From Bacteroidales bacterium (GTDB lineage Bacteria > Bacteroidota > Bacteroidia > Bacteroidales > Paludibacteraceae): 64,000 nucleotides of DNA. The first letter of the stretch is position 1. Each line of letters starts with the position of its first letter. The stretch covers positions 5,053 to 69,052 of the forward strand of contig SFDZ01000017.1 of assembly GCA_004557405.1 (NCBI GenBank), in the 5' to 3' direction. Positions 34,247 through 42,895 of this stretch are shown piece by piece. A program made the position numbers and the translations under genes. Below the pieces are notes generated by a model. That model made no database searches and was not told the DNA's origin. It saw only the letters and a program-made list of their open reading frames with translations.

Positions 34247-36935
34247 CGAATCCCAATAAGTTGATGAGTGTCAAATTTTCGTCGGCTATGGGTAGTAGGT
34301 TGGCGCATTGCGCGAATATGCGTGCCAGCGTTTCGTCGGTGGCGGCTAGGTTGGTGTACCAACGTGTTTCGTCGAGATTTTCGAATCCTGCCACGAGTAT
34401 CACTTTGCGACCGTCGAGCACGCGCTGTGCAAAGTCGTAATCTTTTACCAAAAATTTCGAGAAGTTGTAGGCAGCCAAGTCGAACAGCAGTTGGTTTTGC
34501 TGCGTTTCGTCGGCCGGTTGCAATATGAGTGTAAAAGGTGTTTTGCGTTCCGGCGAATAGTTTTTGTCGGTAATCGGTTCATCGACTTCGGCTTGCAGTT
34601 CCTGTTGTCGCAGGGCGGCCAAACTGCCGGTGGTGCCTTGCTGTGCCTCTTTGCCCTGCGATATCAGTGCCAGAATATCTTTACTCATGCCGGCAACGTC
34701 GCTTTGCGGATATTGCGCCACAAGGGTTTCCAGCGCTGTGCGGAATTGCTCTTGCGGAGCGGTTTTGCCGATGCTCAACGCGTGTAGGAAGGCAAATTTC
34801 GGCATCAGGGTCGAGAGCGGATAGTTTTGCTGTATGTAGTTGTAGTTGGCGGCCACAGCGGCAAAGTTGTTGTGGCTGTAGTCGGCATAGGTGGCGTTGT
34901 AGAGCGAGTCCTGCAAGGCATACATTTTTGCAACGCGTTCGGCGTAGTCGGGCTGCGACAGAATGACGGCTTGTTTGCTGTCGGGGAACTTGTCGATGAT
35001 GCGTTGGCGCATGGCGTTTTGCTTGTCGGCCGATTGCTTGTGTCCGTAGATGCGGTATAGGGCGTAGTAGCAATCGAGCAATCGTGCGCCGTTCGGAAAA
35101 CGCTTTTCGTATTCTTTGAGGGTGTTTTCGGCAGCATCGCGGTCTTCCAATTTGTTCTCGTAGATGTCGGCCATAGTGAGCAATGCTTCGGCTATTTCGG
35201 CATTCGATTGCGCTATTTGTTCGGCTGTTTTGGGAATCTGCGACAGGTAGAACGCCGGATTTTTATTGTCGTCGATAGGTGTCTTGAGGCTGTCGGGCGT
35301 TTCGTCGGTTTCGTCGCCGGTGCCGCTGTCGTCCACTATCATCGCCGATTTGTTCAGGCGTCGCCAGTTGTCTTCCAATTTGCGTTGTCCCCAACGTTTG
35401 GTGAATTGCGCGCGTCCGCTGGTGATGAGTTGTTGGTTGTAGAAATACCATTCGCCGGTGGTGCCTGCGGCGGGCATCCCAAAACCCATACCCGGCACAT
35501 CGTCGGCCATCGATCCGGCCATGGCCTCGGCGTCGGCTTCGCGTCGGCGGGCTTCCTCCTCTTCGGCGACGATTTGCGCAATTATTTTATCGACAATGGC
35601 GCGTTGCTCTGCTTCCGGCAGTTGCGACAGGTGTTGCAAACTGTCTTGCAGAACGACAATGTTGTTGTTTTGCGCCAATTCGCCCAATGTTTCGGCCAAT
35701 TTGATGGTGCGCGCATAATCATCGTGTGTGGCGGGAACGATGGTGGCGGCTTCTTCGTAGCACGGATGTGCATCGAGGTATTGCTTGTCGTGGTAGTATA
35801 TGTCGCCCAATTTCAGCAGAACGACAGCTTTTTCGATGCCGTTGCGTGTGCTCGATTCGATGGCTTTTTTATAGGCTTCGATGGCTTCAACGGACTGATT
35901 GTCATACAGATAAATGTTTCCCAACGCATAGTAAACTTGGTCGAGGTAGTCTTTGTTGTTGGGATTTTTGCTCATTTTTTCGAGCGTTTTGATGGCTTTG
36001 GGTAAATTGTCCGTTTCGGATGTCAGCATTTGCATGCGGGCATTGAATTCTACGGTGTAGTTTGGCGCGTGTTTCACCACATAGCGAAAGTGCTCGTTGG
36101 CTGTTTGGCGTTCACCTTTTTGGAGCAGCAACTGTCCGAGTATATAGTGAAAGCGCACGCGTTGATACCGATTTTTTTCGGCCTCGCAGGCTATCTGCAA
36201 AAATGGTACGGCCTCCATCGCTTTTTGTTCTTTGAGCAAAAGGTCGGCTTTGGTGGCTGCATACAAACCGTTTAAGTCCGATGGCACCTCGTTTTCGTTT
36301 ATTTTGCCGAGAACCTCTTCGGCTTCGTAATACCACTGCATCTCGGCGTAGGCGCGTGCCATCCAAATGCGTGCTTCGGTAACGGCGGCCGGCTCGTTGG
36401 CGTAGTGCTTGGTGATGTAGGTGAATGTGCCTACCGCACCTATGAAATCGGCTTTGCTGAATTCTGCCTGCCCCAGCAGCAGCCACGCTCTGACCACTTG
36501 CGGATTGAACTCTTTCTTGTTGTACCAATGCTGATAGTCAGGGTCTTTCGATTTCTTCGGATTCTTTTGCGGCTTTTTGGTGATGCTGTGCAGTTTGATT
36601 GTTTTACGGCATTTTTCTATCACTACATCCATAGTACCACTGACGGCGGCGCCGTTCTCGTGCACCGAAATCGGATACATGGGAAGTACTTTCGAGTAGT
36701 CGTCCGTCATCGATTTTTGCATCTGTGCAATGCCTTTGTCGTAGTTGTTTCGTGCGTTGAAGTTGATGTTGTATTTCGACGTAACGTAATGGAACGACCG
36801 CGTTGCCGCCGTGTTTTTTTTGGTGGAACAGCCTGTTGCCGAGAGTATTATGCAACAAACTAATGCAAAATATGTTGTCCGATGTCGGTTCAAAAGTGCG
36901 CTGATATTGTGTAAGTATAACGTGGCAAAGCACAT
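34209..36935 (-). CDS. porW: T9SS lipoprotein PorW/SprE (TPR-repeat)
   Basis: Tetratricopeptide-repeat outer-membrane-associated lipoprotein needed for type IX secretion, linking PorN of the trans-envelope core with the translocon. I start at MCFATLYLHN (36935, 908 residues), directly downstream of a strong promoter; the longer 958-residue reading crosses that promoter. A lipobox LSATGC gives Cys36. The region after it (SFHYVTSKYNINFNARNNYDKGIAQM) matches SprE/PorW N-termini. TPR-like helical repeats cover about 150-450, with an Asp/Glu-rich linker and more repeats to the C-terminus. Longer than P. gingivalis PorW, closer to F. johnsoniae SprE. Confidence 0.88.
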   Translation of the reverse strand: MCFATLYLHNISALLNRHRTTYFALVCCIILSATGCSTKKNTAATRSFHYVTSKYNINFNARNNYDKGIAQMQKSMTDDYSKVLPMYPISVHENGAAVSGTMDVVIEKCRKTIKLHSITKKPQKNPKKSKDPDYQHWYNKKEFNPQVVRAWLLLGQAEFSKADFIGAVGTFTYITKHYANEPAAVTEARIWMARAYAEMQWYYEAEEVLGKINENEVPSDLNGLYAATKADLLLKEQKAMEAVPFLQIACEAEKNRYQRVRFHYILGQLLLQKGERQTANEHFRYVVKHAPNYTVEFNARMQMLTSETDNLPKAIKTLEKMSKNPNNKDYLDQVYYALGNIYLYDNQSVEAIEAYKKAIESSTRNGIEKAVVLLKLGDIYYHDKQYLDAHPCYEEAATIVPATHDDYARTIKLAETLGELAQNNNIVVLQDSLQHLSQLPEAEQRAIVDKIIAQIVAEEEEARRREADAEAMAGSMADDVPGMGFGMPAAGTTGEWYFYNQQLITSGRAQFTKRWGQRKLEDNWRRLNKSAMIVDDSGTGDETDETPDSLKTPIDDNKNPAFYLSQIPKTAEQIAQSNAEIAEALLTMADIYENKLEDRDAAENTLKEYEKRFPNGARLLDCYYALYRIYGHKQSADKQNAMRQRIIDKFPDSKQAVILSQPDYAERVAKMYALQDSLYNATYADYSHNNFAAVAANYNYIQQNYPLSTLMPKFAFLHALSIGKTAPQEQFRTALETLVAQYPQSDVAGMSKDILALISQGKEAQQGTTGSLAALRQQELQAEVDEPITDKNYSPERKTPFTLILQPADETQQNQLLFDLAAYNFSKFLVKDYDFAQRVLDGRKVILVAGFENLDETRWYTNLAATDETLARIFAQCANLLPIADENLTLINLLGFDAYTDFYNTQLR

Positions 36936-36949
36936 TTTATTATCCGATG

Positions 36950-36980
36950 CAAATGTACAAAAAAAAACTGACCGTTCAAA
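36950..36980 (-). promoter_or_regulatory. Promoter of porW
   Basis: Minus strand: TTTG (36977-36980), 19-nt spacer, TACATTTG (36950-36957). Sets the porW start at 36935. Confidence 0.75.
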
Positions 36981-37033
36981 ACTTATTTTCCGCTTTGTCG
37001 TATGCGCTTGTTTTTTGGCAACGTGCCGCCGCA

Positions 37034-37072
37034 ACATAAAAAAACGAGAACGCACTGTGTTGTGCGTTCTCG
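37034..37072 (-). terminator. Terminator of the perR-rubrerythrin unit
   Basis: Perfect 11-bp stem CGAGAACGCAC / GTGCGTTCTCG (37045-37055 / 37062-37072), on the minus strand followed by a seven-T run. Confidence 0.9.
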
Positions 37073-37100
37073 GTCGATGTTTCATTTGGTTGCAACCGGC

Positions 37101-37646
37101 TTATTTTTTGAAGTAGCGATTGTACAACCCTTCGAAACCTTTGCCGTGGCGTGCTTCGTCTTTGGCCATCTCGTGCACGGTGTCGTGAATAGCATCGAGG
37201 TTCAACTCTTTGGCACGTTTGGCTATACGCATCTTGTCTTCGCAAGCGCCGGCTTCGGCGTTCATGCGCTTTTCGAGGTTGGTTTTGGTGTCCCAAACTA
37301 CTTCGCCGAGCAGTTCGGCAAATTTGGCGCAGTGTTCGGCCTCTTCCCAAGCGTAGCGTTTGAAGGCTTCGGCCACTTCGGGATAACCTTCGCGGTCGGC
37401 TTGGCGCGACATGGCAAGATACATGCCTACTTCGGTGGCTTCGCCGAGGAAGTGCGCGTTCAAGTCTTTTTTCATCTCGTCGTCGGTGTCTTTGGCAATG
37501 CCGATGACATGTTCGGTTACGAAGTTGAGGGCGGCCGACTCGTCGAGCACTTTCCATTCAACCAATTGTTTGCATTGTGGGCAGCGTTCGGGTGCTTCGT
37601 TGCCTTCGTGTACATAGCCGCAGATGGGGCAAATAAATTTTTTCAT
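37101..37646 (-). CDS. Reverse rubrerythrin (rubredoxin domain first)
   Basis: Peroxide-reducing diiron protein of 181 residues. The order is reversed compared with classical rubrerythrin: rubredoxin-type Fe(Cys)4 domain first (Cys6, Cys9, Cys22, Cys25), then a ferritin-like four-helix domain (about 45-181) with diiron ligands in GEATEVGMY, EEAEH and DEARHG. In clostridia such proteins act as NADH-linked peroxidases. It sits 28 bp after a PerR-like regulator in one transcription unit and has its own strong terminator. Confidence 0.93.
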   Translation of the reverse strand: MKKFICPICGYVHEGNEAPERCPQCKQLVEWKVLDESAALNFVTEHVIGIAKDTDDEMKKDLNAHFLGEATEVGMYLAMSRQADREGYPEVAEAFKRYAWEEAEHCAKFAELLGEVVWDTKTNLEKRMNAEAGACEDKMRIAKRAKELNLDAIHDTVHEMAKDEARHGKGFEGLYNRYFKK

Positions 37647-37673
37647 AGTAGTAATTTTTTTTTGTGTTAATAA

Positions 37674-38099
37674 TTATAATTTGTATTGCATTCTCTTTCG
37701 ATTGCAGGCGGCGCAAATGCCGTAGGTGCAGTGCTGTTCGGTCTGAAGGGTGAACCCACGCGGCAGTCTGTAGCGCATCCTTGTGGAGTGTACATCAAAT
37801 ATTGTACCACAGTCGGTGCACTGAAAATGTGTGTGAACCGAGGTGTCGAAATCGTAGCGCGCACATTTTTCGTCGATGGTCAATTCGGATACTAAACCTT
37901 TGGCAACGAATAGGTTGATGGTGTTGTAAATGGTGCGTTGCGTTACTTTCGGGTAATGTGCGCTCAGCCGCTCGTATATCTCTTCGATGGTGGCATGCGT
38001 GCGGTTGTGATACAGGTCGTCCATCACAATGGTACGTTGCAGTGTCGGTGTGATGCCGGCGGCTTTCAGATAGGCTTCGGCTGTGAACGGCTCATTCAT
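37674..38099 (-). CDS. Fur-family peroxide-response regulator (PerR-like)
   Basis: Metal-dependent repressor of 141 residues. The winged helix covers about 1-80, with recognition region TQRTIYNTINLF. The zinc site is made by Cys94/Cys97 (CTDCG) and Cys129/Cys132 (CAAC). Candidate regulatory metal ligands are His35, the Asp83/Asp85 pair, His89, His91 and Asp102. The PerR assignment rests on the rubrerythrin neighbour and ligand pattern; a Fur or Zur role is possible. A TAATTTTG -7 box lies at 38129-38136 with only a weak -33. Confidence 0.82.
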   Translation of the reverse strand: MNEPFTAEAYLKAAGITPTLQRTIVMDDLYHNRTHATIEEIYERLSAHYPKVTQRTIYNTINLFVAKGLVSELTIDEKCARYDFDTSVHTHFQCTDCGTIFDVHSTRMRYRLPRGFTLQTEQHCTYGICAACNRKRMQYKL

Positions 38100-38128
38100 T
38101 TTCTCTGATTGTAAATTTTCAACGATTG

Positions 38129-38136
38129 CAAAATTA
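38129..38136 (-). promoter_or_regulatory. Promoter -7 box of perR-rubrerythrin
   Basis: TAATTTTG on the minus strand, 29 bp before the regulator start. A GTTG at 38157-38160 could be a weak -33 (20-nt spacing). Confidence 0.45.
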
Positions 38137-38147
38137 GTGAATTTATT

Positions 38148-38777
38148 TCATCTGTGCAACTCTTTTTCGATGTTTTTTCTGAAAAAATCGGCGTTGGCGT
38201 GTGGTGGTACCAGCATGGCGTTGATTCCCAGCGCTTTGGCAGTCTCGATATTGCGGGCACTGTCGTCGAAAAAGAGGCATTCGGCGGGGTCGAGTTGCTC
38301 CGTATCGAGCAAACAACGGAATATTTCGGGTTGTGGTTTCGACAAATGTATTTCGTACGAGAGGTAGCATTTGTCGATGAGTTGTTCGATTTTGTAACCT
38401 TTGTCGGTGATTTGGGTGCGCACGCTGTGCGGGAAGTGTATGGCGTTTGTGTTGCTGAGCAGCAGTATGCGGAAGCGTTGGTGCAGTGCGCACAGCATGT
38501 CCAATTTTTCGGTCGGTATGTCGAGCAGAAAAGCGTTGAGTGCGGCGTCGATGTCGTGGTCGTCAATCGGTTTGCCGACGATTTGTCGTACGCCGTCGTG
38601 AAATTCGTCGGTGGTGATGTCGCCGTTTTCGAGTTGTGCAAAGATGCCGGCTTGCGCATAGTTGTCGATGAGACGGTCGATGTCGTGCAGCCCGAGTTGT
38701 TCGAAAGCATCGATGCAGCGTTGTCGGTCGAGGTTGATGAGCACACCTCCGAAGTCGAAAATGAGAGTTGTAATCAT
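38148..38777 (-). CDS. HAD-superfamily phosphatase (YihX-like)
   Basis: A 209-residue HAD-IA hydrolase. I start at MITTLIFDFGGVLINLD, where Asp8 is the nucleophile; a longer reading lacks support. As in YihX-type proteins the second motif position is Gly rather than Asp. A cap of helices follows (about 15-85), then the LLLSNTNAIH motif II region, a lysine in the SKPQPEIF segment (motif III), and FFDDSARNIETA (motif IV). It likely dephosphorylates a small metabolite such as a sugar phosphate. A TAATTTTG -7 box at 38798-38805 precedes it. Confidence 0.88.
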   Translation of the reverse strand: MITTLIFDFGGVLINLDRQRCIDAFEQLGLHDIDRLIDNYAQAGIFAQLENGDITTDEFHDGVRQIVGKPIDDHDIDAALNAFLLDIPTEKLDMLCALHQRFRILLLSNTNAIHFPHSVRTQITDKGYKIEQLIDKCYLSYEIHLSKPQPEIFRCLLDTEQLDPAECLFFDDSARNIETAKALGINAMLVPPHANADFFRKNIEKELHR

Positions 38778-38797
38778 AAAAAACGCAGTTTTGCGGA

Positions 38798-38805
38798 CAA
38801 AATTA
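38798..38805 (-). promoter_or_regulatory. Promoter -7 box of the HAD gene
   Basis: TAATTTTG on the minus strand, 20 bp upstream of the start. Only a poor -33 (TTCG, 38827-38830). Confidence 0.4.
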
Positions 38806-38814
38806 CGAAAAATT

Positions 38815-38846
38815 TTTGGTTGATTGCGAAAAAAGTTGTATTTTTG
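38815..38846 (+). promoter_or_regulatory. Promoter of the CAT-anticodon tRNA
   Basis: TTTG (38815-38818), 20-nt spacer, TATTTTTG (38839-38846). Confidence 0.7.
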
Positions 38847-38886
38847 CAGTCGATTTGCGAAGAGCCGCTTTTTGTGGTGTCGCATC

Positions 38887-38963
38887 GGGCCTATAGCTCA
38901 GTCGGTTAGAGCATCGGACTCATAACCCGCAGGTCCTTGGTTCAAGTCCAAGTGGGCCCACCA
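38887..38963 (+). tRNA. tRNA with CAT anticodon (Met or Ile2), CCA encoded
   Basis: Acceptor GGGCCTA/TGGGCCC, D arm GCTC/GAGC, loop CTCATAA, T arm CTTGG/CCAAG, discriminator A and encoded CCA. The anticodon stem TCGGA/CCCGC shows T27-C43 and A31-C39 mismatches. Sequence alone does not decide between elongator Met and Ile read through lysidine; it does not look like the initiator (72 pairs with G1). Confidence 0.88.
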
Positions 38964-38972
38964 AAAAAGCAG

Positions 38973-39008
38973 GAACGCTCAACAATTTGTTGGGCGTTCT
39001 TGTTTTTT
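38973..39008. terminator. Bidirectional terminator between tRNA and lepB
   Basis: Stem GAACGCTCAAC / GTTGGGCGTTC (38973-38983 / 38989-38999, one G-T pair) with a T-run to the right and an A-run (38964-38969) to the left. Confidence 0.9.
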
Positions 39009-39010
39009 GT

Positions 39011-40426
39011 TTATTTCGATGCGTCTTTGAAGAAGCGTTTCCAGCGGATTTTGCCGTCGAAGAGTGCTTTGTCTTTGTCGATGGAGAGCCAAACGAAGAC
39101 CGGACGGCCTACGATGTGGTCTTCGGGAACAAAGCCCCAATAGCGCGAGTCGGCCGAGTTGTGGCGGTTGTCGCCCATCATCCAATAGTAGTCCATGGCA
39201 AATGTGTAGCGGTCGGTCGGTTGGCCGTCGATAATGATGACGGAGTCGGCCACTTGCAATGTATGGTGTTCGTAGGCGGTGATGATGCGTTGGTAGAGCG
39301 GCAGGTTGTCTACGGTGAGTTGCACCGATGTGCCTTTTTGCGGCATGCAAATGGGGCCGAAATTGTCGCGTGTCCAGCCGTAGGCAGCCTCGAGCGGGAA
39401 AACGCGTCCGCCGCGCTGTTCCGGTTCGACCATTATTTTGGCGACGTTGTTGTGTTGTTCGAGTTGTTGCCGTGCTTCGGTTGTCAGTGGTATGTGGTAG
39501 ATGGGTTTTGACAGGTCGAATCCGGCTTCGTTGAGCAGGTGTGCATCGTCGGGGTTGTAGGGGTTGACGCGTTGTCGGTCGTCGTTGCTGATGCCGAGTT
39601 TGTCGAACTGCTTGTCGGACAGTACGTTACCGTTGGTTTGTACAAAGTAGTTGAGTTGTATGCCGGGACGCGGTTCTTCGGCGTTGCCGTTGATGTAGAT
39701 GATGTTGTTGCGGATTTCGAGCGTGTCGCCGGGTGTGGCTACGCAGCGTTTTACATAGTTTTCGCGGCGGTCGACCGGTCGCCAGACGATGTCGCCAAAT
39801 GTGGCGCGATTGGCTTGCAGGTAGTCGCGCCCGAGGTAGTGACAGAGCGTGTAGTAGTCGGGGTTTTGCATTTTTTGGCAGACGGTGTCGCCGGCGGGAA
39901 AGTTGAATACGACGATGTCGCCTTTTTCGACCGTGTCCCAGCCTTTCAGCCGTCGATATTCCCATTGTGGTTTTTCGATGTAGGATTTGCCGCCGCCGAG
40001 CCATTCGGGAAAAGTGTGTTGTACCAAGGGGAATGACAGCGGGGTGTTTGGAATGCGCGGACCGTAGGAGGCTTTGCTGACGAACAGATAGTCGCCTACG
40101 AGCAGGCTTTTTTCTAACGACGAGGTTGGTATTTGGTAGTTTTGAAACAGGTACAGATTGATGAAATAGACGGCTACCAAGGCGAATACGATGGCGTCGA
40201 TCCAACTGCAGATGGTGTAGAGCGTTTTGTTGGTGTCTTTGTATTTTTTCCACCAATCGTAGGGTATGAATTTGGTAACGAATGCATCGAAAACGAATGG
40301 TAGCAGCAGCAACCACCAAAAGTTGCCCACCCATGCGATGAATAGGATGTACACAAGGCTCCAGATGGCGGCTTTGATGTATTGTTTGCGTGGTTGTTGC
40401 AAGCGTTTTGCGCGAGAGATTTTCAT
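39011..40426 (-). CDS. lepB: Signal peptidase I
   Basis: Inner-membrane serine/lysine protease that removes signal peptides. The 471-residue protein has two to three N-terminal membrane helices (about 18-50 and 75-95), the active serine Ser103 in IPTSSLEKS, and lysine Lys226 in YVKRCVATPGD. The GDNRHNSADSR motif near the C-terminus is present. It is much longer than E. coli LepB because of large insertions (about 130-200 and 250-400), which is usual for Bacteroidales. It is the last gene of the rseC-rnf-aroB-dapB run and faces a shared terminator. Confidence 0.96.
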   Translation of the reverse strand: MKISRAKRLQQPRKQYIKAAIWSLVYILFIAWVGNFWWLLLLPFVFDAFVTKFIPYDWWKKYKDTNKTLYTICSWIDAIVFALVAVYFINLYLFQNYQIPTSSLEKSLLVGDYLFVSKASYGPRIPNTPLSFPLVQHTFPEWLGGGKSYIEKPQWEYRRLKGWDTVEKGDIVVFNFPAGDTVCQKMQNPDYYTLCHYLGRDYLQANRATFGDIVWRPVDRRENYVKRCVATPGDTLEIRNNIIYINGNAEEPRPGIQLNYFVQTNGNVLSDKQFDKLGISNDDRQRVNPYNPDDAHLLNEAGFDLSKPIYHIPLTTEARQQLEQHNNVAKIMVEPEQRGGRVFPLEAAYGWTRDNFGPICMPQKGTSVQLTVDNLPLYQRIITAYEHHTLQVADSVIIIDGQPTDRYTFAMDYYWMMGDNRHNSADSRYWGFVPEDHIVGRPVFVWLSIDKDKALFDGKIRWKRFFKDASK

Positions 40427-40486
40427 AATAGTTGCACCTTTTATATTATATAACGTGTCGTTTTGTCATTTATTGCGTTTGTCGTG

Positions 40487-41203
40487 TCAGAACTGCAGCA
40501 GGTCGTGCATGGTGAAAAACCCTTTTTTGCCGATGATAAATTCGGCGGCCAGCACGGCACCAAGTGCAAAGCCTTGTCGGTTTTTGGCTTCGTGTGTGAT
40601 GGTGATGGTGTCTTCGGGGCTGTCGTAGCGGATGGTGTGTGTGCCGGGCACTTGCCCTTCGCGTATGGCGGCTATTGGCAGTTCGTCGGGGCGGGTGGCT
40701 TGTCCTAAGCACCATGTCGTTTTGCGGTCGAGTTGTGTCAATATATCTTCGGCCAGTGTGATGGCGGTGCCGCTTGGGGCATCTTTTTTTTCGGTGTGAT
40801 GTATTTCGGTCATCGACGGGGCGTAGTTTGGAAAGGCGTTCATCAGTTTGGCTAAATGGCGATTCAGTTCCATGAATATATTGACGCCGAGACTGAAATT
40901 CGACGACCAAAACAATGTGTAACCGTTTGTTGCTATTTCGTGTTGAATTTCAGGCAGTTGCGCTGTCCAGCCGGTGGTGCCCGATACGACAGGTATGCCG
41001 ATTTGCCATGCGCGGCGGTAGTTGTCGATGGCGGCAGTCGGTGTGGTAAACTCGATGGCGGCATCGGCTTGTGCAAACTGCGGCGACCGGAAGTCGTGTT
41101 GGTTGTCGGTATCGATGATGCAAACGATTTGGTGCCCGCGTTGCAGTGCTGTCTGTTCGATGGTTTTGCCCATTTTGCCGTATCCGATGAGTGCCAATTT
41201 CAT
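40487..41203 (-). CDS. dapB: 4-hydroxy-tetrahydrodipicolinate reductase
   Basis: Second step from the dihydrodipicolinate branch point to diaminopimelate and lysine. Of 238 residues, the Rossmann motif GYGKMG (8-13) binds NAD(P)H, and the active-site block HHTEKKDAPSGTA (about 150-162) holds the catalytic His and Lys. It is 15 bp after aroB and 60 bp before lepB, a dapB-lepB order common in Bacteroides. Confidence 0.95.
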   Translation of the reverse strand: MKLALIGYGKMGKTIEQTALQRGHQIVCIIDTDNQHDFRSPQFAQADAAIEFTTPTAAIDNYRRAWQIGIPVVSGTTGWTAQLPEIQHEIATNGYTLFWSSNFSLGVNIFMELNRHLAKLMNAFPNYAPSMTEIHHTEKKDAPSGTAITLAEDILTQLDRKTTWCLGQATRPDELPIAAIREGQVPGTHTIRYDSPEDTITITHEAKNRQGFALGAVLAAEFIIGKKGFFTMHDLLQF

Positions 41204-41218
41204 AGTTGTGAATCAGTT

Positions 41219-42259
41219 TTAGTTTTCTCTGACGAAATCAAGTGCTTCGAAAATTTGCTCTTTTGTGGCGGTTTGGTCGATGCGTATGTCGCCCGTGTCG
41301 GCCAAAAGTGTGAAGTTGATGGTTTGTGCTTCGTTTTTTTTGTCGTGTTTCATCAACTCGAACAGCGCGTCGTATTGTTTGCATGTGAACGGGAATGTGC
41401 CATAATGTTCTTTGGCAAAGTAGAGTATGGTGTTCAGCGTGCTTGTCGGGAATTGGTGTTGTAGGTGCGACAGATAGAGTTCGCACAGCAGTCCCCACAT
41501 CACGGCATAGCCATGCAGCAAGGGTTCGCCGGTTTTGTGCGATAGGGTTTCGATGGCGTGTCCGATGGTGTGCCCGAGGTTTAGCGCTTTGCGCAGCCCG
41601 CGCTCGTGCGGATCTTCGGCTACGATACGTTCTTTGATGTCGAGGTTTTTGCGTACCAGCGTTTCCAACCTATTGTAGTCGATGTGTTCGACATCGAAAG
41701 CAAGTGTTTCGCCGAGCAGTGTGCTGTTGTCGAGCAGTGCGTGTTTTATCATTTCGGCAAATCCCGACAACAGGTTTGGTGTGTCGAGTGTGCGGAAGAA
41801 GTTGATGTCGATGACGACGGCTTTTGGTGCGTGGAATGCGCCTATCTCGTTTTTCAGCCCGAGGAAGTTGATGCCGGTTTTGCCGCCCGACGAGGCGTCG
41901 ATGGCGCCGAGCAGTGTGGTCGGAATATTGATGCAGTCGATGCCGCGTTTGAATGTCGCAGCAGCAAAACCGCCCAAGTCGGTTACCATGCCGCCACCCA
42001 AATTGATAATCAGCGAGTGGCGAGTGGCACCGTTTTCCGACAAGAATCCCCACACTTCGGTCAACGTGTTCAGCGTTTTGTTGTCGTCGCCGTTCGGTAT
42101 GCTGATGATTTTTGCCTGTTGCAGGCGCGCGTTTGTTTGCAATGCCGGCAGACATAGTTGTTGCGTTACCGTGTCGGTGAGTACGAATACGGGCTCATCG
42201 GGGTTGACCGGCAGTAGGTCGGCTATCGCTGTGGCACTATTTTGGGTGAAGATGGTCAT
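41219..42259 (-). CDS. aroB: 3-dehydroquinate synthase
   Basis: Second step of the shikimate pathway, converting DAHP to dehydroquinate. In 346 residues it has the NAD-binding NLGGGMVTDLGGFAAA block, FKRGIDCINIPTTLLGAIDASSGGK (metal and phosphate binding) and KALNLGHTIGHAIE with the zinc histidines. The start is 6 bp after rnfA, so it is part of the same transcript. Family length is matched. Confidence 0.96.
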   Translation of the reverse strand: MTIFTQNSATAIADLLPVNPDEPVFVLTDTVTQQLCLPALQTNARLQQAKIISIPNGDDNKTLNTLTEVWGFLSENGATRHSLIINLGGGMVTDLGGFAAATFKRGIDCINIPTTLLGAIDASSGGKTGINFLGLKNEIGAFHAPKAVVIDINFFRTLDTPNLLSGFAEMIKHALLDNSTLLGETLAFDVEHIDYNRLETLVRKNLDIKERIVAEDPHERGLRKALNLGHTIGHAIETLSHKTGEPLLHGYAVMWGLLCELYLSHLQHQFPTSTLNTILYFAKEHYGTFPFTCKQYDALFELMKHDKKNEAQTINFTLLADTGDIRIDQTATKEQIFEALDFVREN

Positions 42260-42265
42260 GCCGTT

Positions 42266-42859
42266 TTATCCTACTACGCCCGAAAATCCCATAAATGCCA
42301 TAGCCAATAAGCCTGCTACAATGAGTGCGATGGGCGTGCCTTCCATGGCTTTGGGCAATTTGACGAGCGACAGTTGTTCGCGTATGCCGGCGAACAGCAC
42401 CAATGCCAGCGCAAATCCGATGGCTGTGGCAAAGGCAAACACGGTGCCCGACAACAGGCCGGTGTCGGCACCGAAGGTTTTGTAGTTGTCCTGTGCTACC
42501 AGCAGTGCTACACCCAAAATGCAGCAGTTGGTGGTGATGAGCGGCAAAAATACGCCTAAAGCCTGATAGAGTGCCGGCGATATTTTTTTCAAGATGATTT
42601 CGACCATCTGCACCAAGGCGGCGATAACCAAAATAAAGACGATGGTTTGCAGAAATTCGAGTCCGAAACGAACTAACAGCAAGTTAATCAGATAGGTAAC
42701 GATGGTGGCCAATGTCAGCACAAAGGTAACGGCGGCGCCCATGCCGAGCGCGGTGTCGATTTTTTTCGATACGCCCAAAAACGGACAAATGCCCAAAAAT
42801 TGTGTAAACACGATGTTGTTTACCAATATAGCGGAAACGATGATTAAAAAGTATGCCAT
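42266..42859 (-). CDS. rnfA: Rnf complex subunit A
   Basis: Integral membrane subunit of the Na+-translocating ferredoxin:NAD+ oxidoreductase. The 197-residue protein has six predicted membrane helices and the conserved intramembrane Cys motif regions (FTQFLGICPFLGV near the start and TNCCILGVALL in the middle), thought to bind an Fe-S centre with RnfE. Last of the rnf genes, followed by aroB. Confidence 0.95.
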   Translation of the reverse strand: MAYFLIIVSAILVNNIVFTQFLGICPFLGVSKKIDTALGMGAAVTFVLTLATIVTYLINLLLVRFGLEFLQTIVFILVIAALVQMVEIILKKISPALYQALGVFLPLITTNCCILGVALLVAQDNYKTFGADTGLLSGTVFAFATAIGFALALVLFAGIREQLSLVKLPKAMEGTPIALIVAGLLAMAFMGFSGVVG

Positions 42860-42895
42860 TTTATTTATTCTGTTTTTTTAGTGGTTGATTGTATA

